Shown here one piece after another: positions 1-12,125 of a stretch of 64,000 nt of DNA. The translations under genes and the position numbers were made by a program. How positions within the stretch are numbered: position 1 is the stretch's first letter; each line of letters opens with the position of its first letter. A model generated the notes under the pieces. It ran no database searches. It worked only from the letters and a program-made list of their open reading frames with translations, and had not been told where the DNA came from. The DNA is from Rhodeus uyekii (lineage: Eukaryota > Chordata > Actinopteri > Cypriniformes > Acheilognathidae): positions 1,128,501 through 1,192,500 of the forward strand of contig JAWRVZ010000134.1 of NCBI GenBank assembly GCA_037043235.1, in the 5' to 3' direction.

Positions 1-3000
1 TCAAAGCTATGATCTTCACTGTGGAGGAAATTAATCGGGACCCCATTCTGCTACCAAATATTACTTTGGGGTACTTGATAGCCGATACCTGCCTAGCTGA
101 GAGCACAACACTGAGAGCTGCTTTAGCTCTGGTAACAGGGCAGGAGGAAACAGTGTCGGGTGCAGCGTGCAACGGGGTCCCCATGGTGCCTGTCATTGTC
201 GGGGACGCTCGTTCCTCTGCCTCAATAGTGGTGGCTGACACACTTGGAATTTTTGATATCCCCATGGTATAATACATTAATTATTAAAGACCCCATTATT
301 GATTTTTTTGTGACTTTTAGAAATGTGCTGCATAAATTATGAAACTTTGACATTTAAATTTACTATACTTTATTGCTTTACATTTTCAAGTATGTTTTAT
401 AAAATTGCATAAACTGGATTACTTACTTTGATTACATTTAACTTACATTTAACTTAAAGGGCATAATCAGAGATAGTGGAGTTGAACAGTGAAGTCTTAT
501 ATTTTATTTTTTAAAAAATCTACCCAACTCAAAATACTCCTTGTACACTCAAGTTTCAGTAGGCTACATTGAAAACATTTTCAAGTGTATTATTTGTATT
601 AACTGCTATTCTGTGAATAACTATATTAAATATAGTTTAGTCTATATTATACCATCATTGGAAGATGAACCATTAAATAAAATAAACTAATAAAAATAAA
701 TAAATAAATAAATAAATATATTGCCATTTTCTGTCTCTAAAATTGTTGGAATTAAAAAAAAAAAAAAATTTAAATAACTGTTGATCAATTTGATATATTT
801 GATTCAAACTCATGTCAGTAGGCAATATGGTGTGACTCATACATGATACACTTGTTGCCATAGTACATTTTTGAGTGTAAGCTAAATATGTGTTATTTGT
901 ATTTGTGTGAGAAGGGAACACAGGTCCATTTAACAGTGTGTTATTTAAATTGTTTGTTTATGTGTAGCAATTAAACTACAATGCCTTTTTTAACACAGTT
1001 TCTCTTCAGAACTTTGATTTGTTCTTTGTCCAGGTGAGTTATTTTGCATCCTGTGCTTGTCTGAGTGACAGTCGCAGATTTCCCACTTTTCTGCGTACTG
1101 TTCCCAGTGATGCCTTCCAGGCCAAGGCCATGGCCCGTCTGCTGCGTCTGCTGAACTGGACCTGGGTGGGGGTGGTTGCAGGAGATGATGAATATGGTAA
1201 AAGTGGTGTACAGTTAATCTTGAAAGAACTGGAACATTTTGGGATCTGCGTGGACTACTTGGAATTCATTCCTAAATCACACTCACAAAACCGGATCAGA
1301 CGAACTGTGGAGAGAATCCAGAGTTCCACAGCTCGTGTGGTGGTGACATTTGCCATTGCCCCCGACATAGCAGTCCTGTTCAAGGAAGTGGTGGTGCAGC
1401 ATGTGACCAACAGGCAGTGGATAGCCACAGAGGCCTGGAGCACCTCAATTCAGTTCTTTGACCAAGCAAGCATTCCTATCCTAGCCGGTACCATCGGCTT
1501 TGCCATGCGCCGAGCTGATATTCAGGGTCTTGGTGCTTATCTTGCTCAGCTGAGCCCTGTGAAGCAGCCAAATGAACCATTCATAAAAGATGTATGGGAG
1601 GAAATATTTGGTTGCTCGTTGGCACAGGACTGGCAGCCTTCATTTAAAATGCCAAAGTGCACAGGGTCAGAGAATGTAGAGAAACATGGCCAAATCTACA
1701 TAGATGTTTCACAGTTGAGAGTTACTTACAATGTGTATAAGGCTGTGTATGCTATTGCAAATGCTATTCACAACATGATGGCCTGTCAGCCTGGTAGAGG
1801 GCCATTTGAAGATGGAGAATGTCCTGATGTGACTCAAATACAGTCCAGACAGGTATAGACAGGAGGATCTAAAAAATGATCTTAAGTTTTATTTTCTGTT
1901 TTAATTTTTTATGTGTGACACTTTTTAAATTAATCACTGCATATGATATGTTATATTTTCCTTTCACAGCTTCTGCACTATTTAAATGTAGTAAATTTCA
2001 CAACACCAGTGGGTGAGCTGGTTTATTTTGAAGATAATGGTGAGCCATCTGCCTCTTATGACATTATGAACTGGCATGTTGATGAAAGTGGAGAAGTGAA
2101 TTTTGTCCAGGTTGGACAGTTTGATGCAGCCAAAGGACCAGGCCAGGAGCTGATCATAAACCTTGAGAAAGTGGCTTGGGGTGGGGGTTGGGCCGACAAG
2201 GTAAGAATTTCAGATGATTTTAACTCTTATTTGTATCACACATTATATCACATGTATATCTTTTTTTATATTGTTATGTTCAATTGAACTAAATGTTGAT
2301 AAATTGATAAGTCATAATTGCTCATGTGTAATGAATTAGAGGTATAAGAATTATATTAATCATGTATGAATTATCACATAAAATAATTACTCTAAATAAT
2401 AACCGCTAAAAGATATATAAAAGACATAGTATTTATAGTGACCTTTAATTTGGAACAAGAGTAAATAGAGGAGTTACTTTATTGCATCAGAAATGTTTCT
2501 CTTTTCTAAATGCTGACTGGCAAAAGTTTGGTTTGAGATATATTACCTAGAGGATAATCTGCCATGGAGCAGGTTAGCCGTGGAGAGTAAATTACTTTGG
2601 CGATGAACACTGCTAAAAACTATGCCACGTTCATTGAGCCTAAAAGCCAGGGCTGAAACAAACTAAATTAAAACATATGTGGATATCCCATTTAACGGGT
2701 TTCATGATCCAAGCCCCTGATTTGTCACATGTAATCAGGGGTTATATTGAAATAAAATGTGGTGTTGATTGTTATGGACTTGAAAGATATGACATGAAAT
2801 GCTCTCTCCAGACATTTATTTAAACCTATGTTTTGCAGCCTGGCTGCTTTAACAACTTTGAAAAAAATGCAAGTGGCATTCTGTGATTTCACTATTTCCT
2901 GATAAATATGTATTCTGCTTTTATTTATTATTTCCTGTATGGGGTTAGCATGGCTTTCTGCCATGAAGAAAAATAAGAAACCAATCATCAGAAGAAACCA

Positions 3001-4349
3001 ATCATCTATTTCATTAATGAAAACAGTCTAATTTCAGGTTTAACATGAAAATGTAAATGCACAAGTTTGTGTGGTTATGTGTATGAGTGTGTACATGTAT
3101 TTCATAGAAAAAGAGTTTTGAATTTGTCTAACTGAGTTTCTTCCTGTATTATTCAGGTTCCTGTATCAGTGTGCAGTGTAAGCTGTCTTCCAGGCACTAG
3201 AAAGGCTGTACAAAAAGGAAAACCTGTCTGCTGTTTTGATTGTCTTCCCTGTGCAGCAGGAGAAATCAGTAACATGACAGGTAATTTATATAAATACATT
3301 TAATAATTAATTAACTTGATTAAATTATAATTTTCATTGAATGGAAATACATTTTTAACCGGGAACATTGCACTTTACAAACTGGTTTAGATAACACTAA
3401 AATATCTCTACAATGGAAAACCAATCTTAACTAAGTGCAACAATGTTCCTTAGACTCTACAGAGTGTATGAGATGTCCTGAGCGGTTCTGGTCAAACACT
3501 GAAAGAACAAGGTGCATCCCAAAGGTTGTTGAGTTTCTCTCCTTGCAAGATACCATGGGGATTGTCCTGACTGTCTTATCTGTCACTGGAGCAACACTGA
3601 CCACAACTGTTCTAGCTGCTTTTTTCCATCATCGTGACACACCCCTCGTTCGGGCCAACAACTCAGAGCTGAGCTTTCTGCTATTGGTGTCCCTTACCCT
3701 CTGCTTCCTGTGCGCCCTAGTTTTCATTGGTCGTCCTGCTCCATGGAACTGCATGCTACGTCACACCCTGTTTGGAGTGAGCTTTGTGATCTGCATCGCC
3801 TGCGTCCTTAGTAAGACTGTTGTGGTTCTGGTGGCTTTTAGAGCCACTCTTCCTGGATCTAACTTGATGCAGTACTTTGGGCCCATCCAGCAGAGGGCAG
3901 GCATCTTCATTTGCACACTGGTTCAGGTTATCATTTGCTTGCTGTGGCTGTTGCTCTCTCCCCCTGTGCCCACAGAGAGTGCAAGTGAGTTTGGCGCTCG
4001 AGTGATCCTGCAGTGCACAGTGGGATCTGTTTTGGGGTTTATACTGGTGCTGAGCTACATCGGTCTGTTAGCCGTGATCTGCTTCCTGCTGGCCTTCTTT
4101 GCTCGAAAGCTCCCAGACTATTTCAATGAGGCTAAATTCATAACTTTCAGCATGTTGATCTTCTGTGCTGTGTGGATTGCATTTGTGCCGGCTTATGTCA
4201 GCTCGCCAGGGAAGTACACCGTGGCTGTGGAGATTTTTGCAATTTTGGCTTCCAGTTATGGCCTGTTGTTATGCATATTCACCCCAAAATGTTACATCAT
4301 TCTGCTTAAACCTGAGAAAAATACAAAAAGAAACATGATGGCCAGATAA
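1..4349 (+). CDS. OlfC (V2R-like) receptor gene A, 5' end outside window
   Basis: Family-C GPCR of the fish vomeronasal type; it should sit in the plasma membrane of olfactory sensory neurons and bind amino-acid-like odorants. Exons read from GT-AG sites and frame: <1-266, 1034-1852, 1970-2200, 3157-3280, 3454-4349; about 777 residues are visible. Exon 1 and the first bases of exon 2 lie left of the window. Exon 2 and the 819-nt exon 3 encode the Venus-flytrap domain (VEEINRDP, SYFASCACLSD, VPSD, DDEYGKSG, ATEAW). The 124-nt exon carries the cysteine-rich linker, and the last exon the seven membrane helices ending in PKCYIILLKPEKNT, a V2R/OlfC hallmark. Residues equivalent to CaSR S147, S170, D190, Y218 and E297 are present, so an alpha-amino-acid ligand is likely. 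No stop or frameshift is seen. Gene B is a near-identical neighbour. The introns hold only AT-rich sequence. Confidence 0.95.
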
Positions 4350-4865
4350 GGTATACATCTGCAGGATTTTTTGTGAGACGCTAAAATTCATAATGAGTGC
4401 AATATTTCTATTTATTTATTATTATAAGAACAAAATTCTTTATTTAGTTGAATTTAACACACTAAATGTGTTTTGTTTGTATATTTGTGTAGTTCAATGT
4501 ATTGTGTTTCAGTAAACAATATAATTTGAATAAACAGAAAAAAAAACTTTCCAAATGGATATCTGATTTTGCTTCATACGTAGAGGAAGAATTATTTTTT
4601 ACATTCTCTTTGTTACATATGTTACATGTAACTATTTACTCTTATTACTACTACTGTATAAGTATAAAGTATATGCATAGCTACAATAAAATAACAAACC
4701 TGTCCCTACTTCTAACTTTATAAGTATATGTTGTTGTTTAATATTACTCAGTACTTAACTGTATAATTATACTCTAACAAAGACACCTTCTATTAAACTA
4801 TAACTAGGAATTTTCATTTTTAGGTGAATTATTATCAATTAATAGACAAAACTGCCACTCAGTGT
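4350..4865. other. AT-rich 3' flank of gene A
   Basis: Apart from the AATAAA at 4529 I see no gene or recognisable repeat here. The open frames are AT-rich noise. Confidence 0.5.
4529..4534 (+). terminator. Candidate polyadenylation signal of gene A
   Basis: A canonical AATAAA lies 180 nt after the gene A stop codon, followed by an A-rich run. It is plausible as the 3'-end signal, but AT-rich DNA gives this hexamer by chance. Confidence 0.4.
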
Positions 4866-4998
4866 GATATGGTCCGTGCGATTGTTGAAACACACCTCCT
4901 CACCGCCAAAGCTGCAGCGCCACAGCCGCTTGCAGCCGCTCATAGATCGGTCTGTGGCCCGGTACCATTTCATCTGGACCGAGGGTTGGGGACCACTG
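4866..4998. mobile_element. hAT-type transposon right end (fragment)
   Basis: The segment ends in GGTTGGGGACCACTG, the inverted form of the widespread hAT terminus CAGTGGTCCCCAACC. It is GC-rich against AT-rich flanks. I could not find the matching left end nearby, so it is probably truncated. Confidence 0.5.
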
Positions 4999-5196
4999 CT
5001 CTAGAAAGTACACATTCAAATACATTACAGAGAGATATTGTTATTTGGTTGGTGCTGTGGGAGGGAGTGAGGGAGACCAGGGGGAGGACAGAACCGAACA
5101 TCAAAAAATGGGTGGGAGGGTGGGCACCCTGGAGACCGGGGTTACACAGTCTCCAGGGTGGTACCGGGGTCATGGGGACCCAGGGAGGTGCAGGAG

Positions 5197-5300
5197 TCCA
5201 GGGCGGCGCCAGGGGAACAGGGTGTCAGGGTAGTCCAGGGCGGCGCCGGGGGAACAGGGTGTCAGGGTAGTCCAGGGCGGCGCCGGGGGAACAGGGCCAC
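5197..5300. repeat. GC-rich 37-bp minisatellite, about 2.7 units
   Basis: A unit beginning TCCAGGGCGGCGCC recurs at 5197, 5234 and 5271, a period of 37 bp, inside a GC-rich island (about 5040-5300). An open frame across it is a by-product of the repeat. Confidence 0.85.
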
Positions 5301-5855
5301 AGCACAGCACCTAACATGATACACGCTCATACCACCTCAACTACATTTAAAAAAAAACGTCCTCTCAGTTCCTCTATTCTCCAGGCTTATCCTCAGGAGC
5401 CCAGGCATAACAACGCTCGTTCTAGAGTCTGAGGGAGTTCAGGACACTCTGCCACTCAGGAAGCCCAGGAGCCATAACTTTGCAGCTGTTCCTCTAAAAT
5501 ATAGCGACTAACATCACTCAATGCTTGTGGCACTGCAGGGGTGTTCAGAGGAACCACTTCTTCCTTTCAAAGCAGAGCTCACCGGAGCGGAGGCCAAATC
5601 TATCGGCCTGACCACGCTTGTATAGCCAAGTCTAGCTTGAGAATCACGGAGGTGACTCACACCTGCCCAGATTGGGGGTCAAAAAAGACCAAGGTGCAGT
5701 ACTGCTTTGGTCAAAGGAGGGGGCCTAACCTCCTGAAGGGTACACTCTTAAAACGAGTGTACAGCTGGGCTCTAAGTGCAGAGGCCTAATCTCTTAAAAG
5801 AGAGCCTGATAACGGGAGCCATGTCGAGGATTCTAAGTCATTGTGAACTTTGAGA
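5301..5855. other. Unidentified non-coding stretch with small palindromes
   Basis: No gene is recognised. Short palindromes occur, for example GTACACTC paired with GAGTGTAC at about 5740-5762 and CTCTTAAAAGAG at about 5790-5801. They lie just before the large hairpin, and together they may belong to one unclassified mobile element. Confidence 0.4.
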
Positions 5856-5938
5856 GCGAAGTTTGAAATATTCCTCTCCAGAAAGCTGTACTGCTCATGG
5901 CAGTACAGCTTTCTGGAGAGGAATATTCCAAACTTCGC
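5856..5938. repeat. Near-perfect inverted repeat (39-bp arms, 5-nt loop)
   Basis: Arms 5856-5894 and 5900-5938 are reverse complements with one mismatch, separated by TCATG. A transcript would fold into a long stable hairpin. It may be part of a transposon end; no coding content. Confidence 0.9.
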
Positions 5939-6180
5939 GGAATAAGCAGAGGGTAAGCAGAGTCAACGACTCGCAAAGGAAGTGCACTTGGGGGAGCATA
6001 AGGCAACAAAAGCTCTACCTAACTAGGTGTAACTAGGCTAACTGCTCTCGCCATACCCTACAACGACTCCAGCTGACTACAGTAACCTCGGGATAAACTA
6101 ATATCAGCGTAGACTCCATTCTTCTTATTATGCAATGAGTACATCACATTATGCAGCCTAACAATCATTTTACATTATTT
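5939..6180. other. No recognisable feature
   Basis: Mixed-composition sequence after the hairpin, probably repeat-derived. Nothing further can be supported. Confidence 0.3.
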
Positions 6181-6440
6181 AATTTTTTTTTCTAATGTCT
6201 TAAGTGTGTGCCAGGTTGAAGAGATGTGTTTTTAGTCTATATTTAAACTGACAGAATGTGTCTTCTTCCAGAAAAGTGCTAGGAAGACTGTTCCAGAGTT
6301 TAGGTGCTAAATAGGGAAATGATCTACTGCCAGCAGCTGAATGATTTTCTAGATATTATCAACTGGCTAGAATTTTAGGATCACAATAGACATGAAGGAC
6401 CATAATGTGTAAATACTTCTATCGTCTCTTTCAGACACTC
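6181..6440. repeat. Interspersed repeat, probably LINE 3' region
   Basis: The text (GCCAGGTTGAAGAGATGTG and 'TTCCAGAGTTTAGGTGC' within) matches a common fish interspersed repeat type as I remember it, and resembles the stretch at about 45910-46010. Family assignment is inference only. Confidence 0.4.
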
Positions 6441-7283
6441 TGCAATATGTATTTTTATAAGTTCAGGTATTAATCTTTTACTCTATTTCTGAACATTCAA
6501 TGTTTTGTATAGATTATATTTAGAATTGATTATGTAATTGGCACAATACATTTACCTGTCTAATAATGAATTGTTATATTTTATTTTATTCTGAATTACT
6601 CTGAAATTATTAACTCTAGTAGATGATGTTGCATCCCTTATTACCAGAAATCTGCGTCCAGGGTTAAGTATATATTAGATCTCATCTTAGATGGACAATT
6701 GGGCGTCAATAGGCAGGCAGACAAATTCAATAACAGGTAGACAGCATTGACGGTAAAAGAGAAATAGGCAAGGGAAATAATGCTCAGAAATGTTCACCGG
6801 GGTTCAACAAGACTTTGCACTGAGCTGCTGGATAACCAGGTTTAAATAGTGTCTTGTGAATGTGTAACAGCTGAGGTGGTGATTAGTCCAAGGTATGGGC
6901 TTCTGGGAAATGTATGTTTGTGTGGGTGTGTGGGTGTGTCAGTATTCGATAGCTCCCTCCGGTGGCCCGAGGAGGGAATCACGGAGTTCGTCTCTGTGAC
7001 ACTAAGCGACATTGAGACCCGTACAAGTGCAATGAGAATAACGAGTTCGATAGAATAATGTAGTGTCTACTACCATTTATAAATTATCATATCAATGAAG
7101 ATTTTACATACTAATCTAAATGGTTAATCTCATAATAATAAATATATCAGATAAAGAATGAAAGGGAAATTGTCACACTGAAAAAGTGGGAGAAGAAAAA
7201 CAGAAAAACTGGCTCCTCGGAAAACATAATTGGACCAATCGAATAGGCATTACAGACAAATTCATAGGTGAAAACACAGGGAC
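6441..7283. other. Intergenic, repeat-like, no gene
   Basis: Contains a segment at about 6690-7060 with short GT-rich runs that looks like a non-autonomous element, but I could not find paired ends. No exon or RNA gene seen. Confidence 0.35.
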
Positions 7284-8129
7284 CCCTTTCCATAGGGACC
7301 CCATGATGTTACGTTGGACTGACGTCATGAGGTCCCTATGGAAAGCACCACAGGTACTGGCCATGTTACGAGAATCTGAGATGCAGATGTTGGCAAGCAG
7401 TGGCGTGCCAGTAACAACTGCCTCTGCGGACATAACCAACCCAGCGCCCCGCATAAGCCGACTTAGGCCTCCACGCCGTCGGGATGGAGGGGAAGGCCAA
7501 CTTGAGGACGGTTTAATCTGCTGTTCCTACGTGAGCTTCACAGGGAAGAGAGCTTCGGATCTCAATTCTACAGATCTGCTCGACCCGCTTAGTTGTATTC
7601 GCTGGAGGAGCGTACAGACGCTACGGAGAACACACTCTGCCCAAGGGGGAGGTAATGTGCGGTAGTACACATATGGACTGACCCAATGGGGCAGTACGAC
7701 ATATGGAAAGTCCCTATGGTAGGTCCTACCCCCAGGGAGGAATACGTACCAAAAAGACTGGCAAGAGCAGAACTGCCAAGGGAAAGACACGGGTTTACCA
7801 AGAGGGAAACCATACCGTGGAGCGTACACATATGGGATTTCCAAGAAGGAACCTCGTCATATGGGCATCTAGTCCAATACAAGGGCTGACCACTGGGGCA
7901 TGCACAGGAGTACTGGGCCTGGCGTCAGATGCCTCCGCCACGTCCGCCACCGAAGGATGCAGGAGGAACTCGCCAGATGGGGAACTCACCTGAGGAGTAT
8001 ACAAGTGCTTGTATCCCCTTATTAAGGGGCATGGCGCTGCAAGCAGGACACCGAGCCTGTCTTCCGATATCACCTGTTTGTTCCCAGCATACAGGAAGAA
8101 ACTGGCTCCACTCGGAGATTGTAGAATCT

Positions 8130-9012
8130 CGCAAATGTGTTAGGTGTCGCTCAGCCTGCAGCTTTACAGATGTCTGTCAGAGAGGCGCCACGCGCCAACG
8201 CCCAGGAGGAAGCAACACCCCGTGTGGAGTGAGCCCTCACCCCCAGGGCAATGGCATCCACTAACCTCTGTTTGGAGACAGCCTTTCCCTTCTGCTGTCC
8301 CCCAAAACAGACAAAGAGCTCTAAAAGACAAAGAGCTTCTAAAGCTCTGCGTGCGGTCCACATAAACACGTAGTGCGCGAACGGAACACAGCAATGTGAG
8401 GGCTGGGTCTGCCTCCTTCTGGGGCAGTGCTTGCAGGTTCACCACCCGGTCCCAAAAGGGAGTGGTGGGAACCTTGGGCACATATCCAAGCCGGAGCCTC
8501 AGGACAATGTGAGACAAGGCCGGCCCAAATTCAAGGCACGATTCACTGACCAAAAATGCCTACAGGTCCCCTATCCTCTTAATGGAAGCGAGCGTAGTCA
8601 GGATCACTGTCTTGAAAGACAAGGCCTTGAACTCAGCTGACTCAGGGGGCTCGAAGGGAGCTCTCTGTAGGCCTGTGAGGACGTCAGAGAGGTCCCAGGA
8701 GGGAAAGAGGGGTATCCTGCGAGGGTTTAACCTCCTGGCCCCTCTCAGGAACCTGATGACCAGGTTGTGCTTTCCATGAGACCTGCCATTGACAGGGACG
8801 TGATGTGCTGCAATGGTGGCGACATACACCTTCAAGGTAGAGGGGGACAGCCGCCGCTCCAACCTATCTTGAAGGAAGGAAAGCACAGAGCTGATCGGGC
8901 AAGTCCAGGGGTCTTCCCGAAGGGAAGAACACCACTCAGAGAATAGACTCCACTTCAAGGCATATGCCAGCCTCATAGAGGGGGCTCTAGCCGAAGTGAT
9001 AGTGTCTACCAC
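8130..9012 (-). pseudogene. DIRS tyrosine recombinase (broken)
   Basis: The first part (9012-8560) gives a typical DIRS recombinase N-terminal half, with SVLSFLQDRLERRLSPSTLK followed by VYVATIAAHHVP. The catalytic half continues in shifted frames (8553-8164 and 8369-8151), with VPTTPF, ADPALTLLCSVRALRVYVDR and the H-x-x-R signature in AHSTRGVASSWAL. At least two frame changes separate the parts, so no active enzyme is made. In DIRS elements this enzyme integrates circular DNA copies. Confidence 0.85.
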
Positions 9013-9030
9013 CGCTGGTGGTAGGCCACT

Positions 9031-10470
9031 TTAGTCTTCCGCGTCCCGTTCAGGGACCACACATGGAGGTTCCAGAGATCTGGACGCGGGTGCCAAATGG
9101 TTCCCTGTCCCTGAGAAAGCAGATACTTCCTCAAGGGAATGCGCCAGGGAGGGGCTGTCGTGAGGAGCGAGAGTTCTGGACCAATACGGCAGGGTCTGTG
9201 CAAGAAGGCTCACTGGGGGAAACGCATTTTTGCGTCGGCCCCGGGGCCAGCTGTGTGCCAGTGCATCTGTGCCGAGGGGCCCATTTGTCAGGGAAAAAAA
9301 CAACTGGCAATGGGAGGATTCCCGGGAAGCGAACAGGTCTACCTGTGCCTCCCCGAATCGACTCCAGACCAGCTGAACCGCCCGGGGGTGAAGTCTCCAT
9401 TTTTCCGGGAACGTGAACTGTCGTGAGAGCACATCGGTTGCACGATTGAGCTCACCCGGAATGTAAACGGAATGCAGTGACCTGAGTCGATGCTGACTCC
9501 AGAGGAGGAGGTGGCGGGCAAGTTGCGACATGCGACAGGAGCGTAAACCACCCTGATAGTTGATGTATGCCACGGTCGATGTGTTGTCCATGTGGACCAG
9601 TACATGCTTGCCCTACAGCAACGTAGGTCCAACCAAGGGCTGAACGTCTGGCGACAAGCCGGTGTGATTACCACACGGAATGTGCCCTGGTGCCAAGCCC
9701 ACCTCGGTACTCGGTCCCGTAACCAGTGTTGTTACAGTGGCTGCGGATGACATATGCCCCAGGATCCTCTGAAACTGTTTCAGTGAGACCACTGTTTTCC
9801 GCCTGACTACTTTCAGGCAGTTACTCACTGACTCTGCACGTTCGTTGGTGAGACGTGCTGACATATAGACCAAGTCTGGAGACAGCCTGTTCTCAAAGCG
9901 CTTTGAGATACTTTGATAAAAAGCCCCAAATGGTTGAGGTGTCTGAGCACCAAGTACCAAAATGAGCCAATCATCGAGATAATTCAAGATGCGGACGCCT
10001 ACTTCACTGAGGGGGGAAAGGGCAGCCTCCGCGACCTTGGTGAAGACGCGGGGAGACAGGCACAAACCAAAGGGGAGTACTTTGTACTGGTATGCCCGAC
10101 CCTCGAACGCAAAGCGAAGGAATGGTCTGTGACGAGCAAGTATTGAGACATGAAAGAACGCGTCCTTCGGATTGATTGCTGCAAACCAGTCCTGGGAGTG
10201 GATGCATTTGAGGATGCGTCTCTGCATTAGCATTTTGAACGCAAGTCTGTGCAGGGTCCAATTCAAGACACGCAGGTCCAAGATCCTCCTGGTCGTAACC
10301 CCCCGCCTTTCTTGGGAATGATGAAGTAGGGGCTGTAAAACTCTGACTGAAGTACAGGGGCATCCTTGCCTGCCACTGAGGTAGTCAGAACGCCGCTGAA
10401 TCCTTGACCTGCCCGCTCCTTGTCCATGGCAAAAGAGTGGCCAGCTGAGAGGGAGGAAGCAGCGCATCAA
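9031..10470 (-). pseudogene. DIRS reverse transcriptase-RNase H (broken)
   Basis: The frame 10470-9613 carries RT motifs: ILDLRVLNWTLHR, RPFLRFAFEGRAYQYKVLPF, GLCLSPRVFTK and the catalytic NYLDDWLIL. The frame 9591-9031 carries the RNase H part, with MDNTSTVAYINYQGG, then IPGELNRATDVLSRQ. A frame break lies between them at about 9600, and other breaks exist near 10300. The order RT then RNase H then recombinase fits DIRS. Confidence 0.88.
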
Positions 10471-10499
10471 CCACTGTCAGCTTGGACTGAGTATGAACC

Positions 10500-10980
10500 A
10501 GAGATGGAGGAACTGTTCTTTTATTGAAAATGTGGGTCCACCCTGGGGACAGTGGCAGAACAAAAAGAAACACAAGATTCTCCACCCGGCCCTCCTCCGG
10601 GGGAAGGAGTGGTGCCCTCACCAGCTCCTGGCAACGAGCAGTTCCTGCCACCTCCGGGTCGCCCGTCTCAGGGCCTCTTAGATTTTTTCTTGGAGGCCTT
10701 AGCGGTCTGGACGGAGGAGCTTTTGCCCCTGAGCTTTTGCCTCATAGATCTGCAGCATGGTCATGGCATGGAGGGCGAAAGCTGCCTGTCCAGCGGCGCT
10801 GTAAGCCTTGGCAGCCAGGGCTGCCATGACTTACTCGCTCTGGACGGGAGACGCAAATGCATGCTCCACCTGGGGAATGTCCGCATAACCCTTGGCAGCC
10901 CTGCCATCGAGGGTAGTGAGAGCGGAGGAGACTATAGAGACATCCACAAGCGCTCTCTCAGTGTGCTGTCTACCCAATCA
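10500..10980 (-). pseudogene. DIRS gag-like ORF remnant
   Basis: Reverse-strand translation at about 10830-10720 reads AALAAKAYSAAGQAAFALHA and continues MTMLQIYEAKAQGQKLL, the alanine-rich block common to fish DIRS gag proteins. It soon hits a stop. The same block occurs in degenerate form in the element at 49037-50945. Plus-strand open frames over this region are shadows. Confidence 0.6.
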
Positions 10981-11200
10981 CAAGAGACAGCGCTTGTGGC
11001 CGTCAGATGAGGTCTGGAAACGACCGCATCCAGAAACACACGGACAAAAAGACATCTTGAAAAAGATGCTTATCGTCCACGTTTTGCTCTTTTAGAGGAA
11101 ACTGCTCTTTCCGACCGAGGCACAGGGGGATGTATTGTCAGTCCGTATTGACGTCAGTCCGGTGTAACGTCGAACATGACTGACTGATAGGGAACTCTTT

Positions 11201-12125
11201 TCTTCATGTAACCATAATTATTTTGTGTCATGTTAATCAAAATAACACTGATAAAAACACAAGGCCCCACTTTATTGGTATTTAAATAGTATAAGTTCAT
11301 GTTGTAAAGATGGCGTTGTATAAAGCAGTACATGAAAGTGTTTCTGTTGCTTCAGGAAAATGTATGAAATGTTTGTATATTTGTCAAATAACTAATCAAC
11401 TTCGATTGTTAGGAAGTACACAAACAGCTACTGTTGCTAGACTAATGTTGTGCTTTATTTGGCTGTTCATTTGTGTGATTGTGCATATGCTCTCCGGGAA
11501 CTAGGCTAATATCCTCTCACAAATCTGCATCCTGTGTGATTGTTGAATGGATAAGCTTCCAGCAGAGGGTGCAGCTGACATACCTCTTTCATAAAAAAGC
11601 TAATTCCTGTTAAATGTAAAGTACTTGTAAAATAAATTAATGAACTTCAAACAAACACTGAATACGCTACTGATTCTAGTACAATCTTATGGGTGATGAA
11701 GGATATTTTGAAACCATTTTTATTAATCACATTTTTGCAAAAAATTGTAAATCTGTAAATTGCTGCATATAAAACTAAATTAAATGGTTATATCCAGATC
11801 ATTTTAAATAGCAGAAAATAAGGGGATATTAAAAATCACTTTTGGTTCTTGTTGATTTTTTCTTTGTGCTTGCAGCTGTAGAATATGAAAAAAAAAAAAA
11901 TTCTTAATATAGTCTTTGTTTTTGTGCTCTCCAAGGGCTTTCTACAAGTATGCCCTACTCACGTGTTTTCCTATTGCATGTTATTTTGCCCCAGGCAAAT
12001 TAAAGTCTACAAAAGAGGAGTTATCATTAACCCTTCTAACTCATTACAGGAAAAGTGTGAGCCTAAACTTCTGCTCAGAGTTTCACTCTCCTCCTCTCCC
12101 CCTTCTCTGTCTCTTTCTCTCTCTG
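11201..12125. other. Intergenic upstream of gene B
   Basis: AT-rich sequence between the DIRS end and the gene B start. A pyrimidine-rich run (CTCTCC..CTCTCTCT) lies just before the start codon. I see no clear TATA box or other gene. Confidence 0.5.

Larger units (their letters stand above)
7284..11200 (-). mobile_element. DIRS-type (tyrosine recombinase) retrotransposon, decayed
   Basis: A 3.9-kb element with DIRS gene order on the minus strand: gag (about 10980-10500), RT-RNaseH (10470-9031) and tyrosine recombinase (9012-8130). Related inverted ends are visible: a CATGATGTTACG..GGACTGACGTCA-like motif at about 7301-7328 and its inverse at about 11146-11185. The left end also forms a hairpin (21-bp arms 7286-7306 and 7325-7345, one mismatch). 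No target-site duplication is apparent, as expected for DIRS integration. Frameshifts and stops in all three genes show it is dead. It is far more GC-rich than its surroundings. It separates tandem receptor genes A and B. Confidence 0.85.

Noticed and set aside
4824..5270. Plus-strand ORF of 148 codons
   Set aside because: It runs through a hAT end and a GC-rich tandem repeat; glycine/proline-rich repeats explain the open frame.
7186..11010. Several plus-strand ORFs of 100-160 codons
   Set aside because: They are antisense shadows of the GC-rich DIRS genes on the minus strand.
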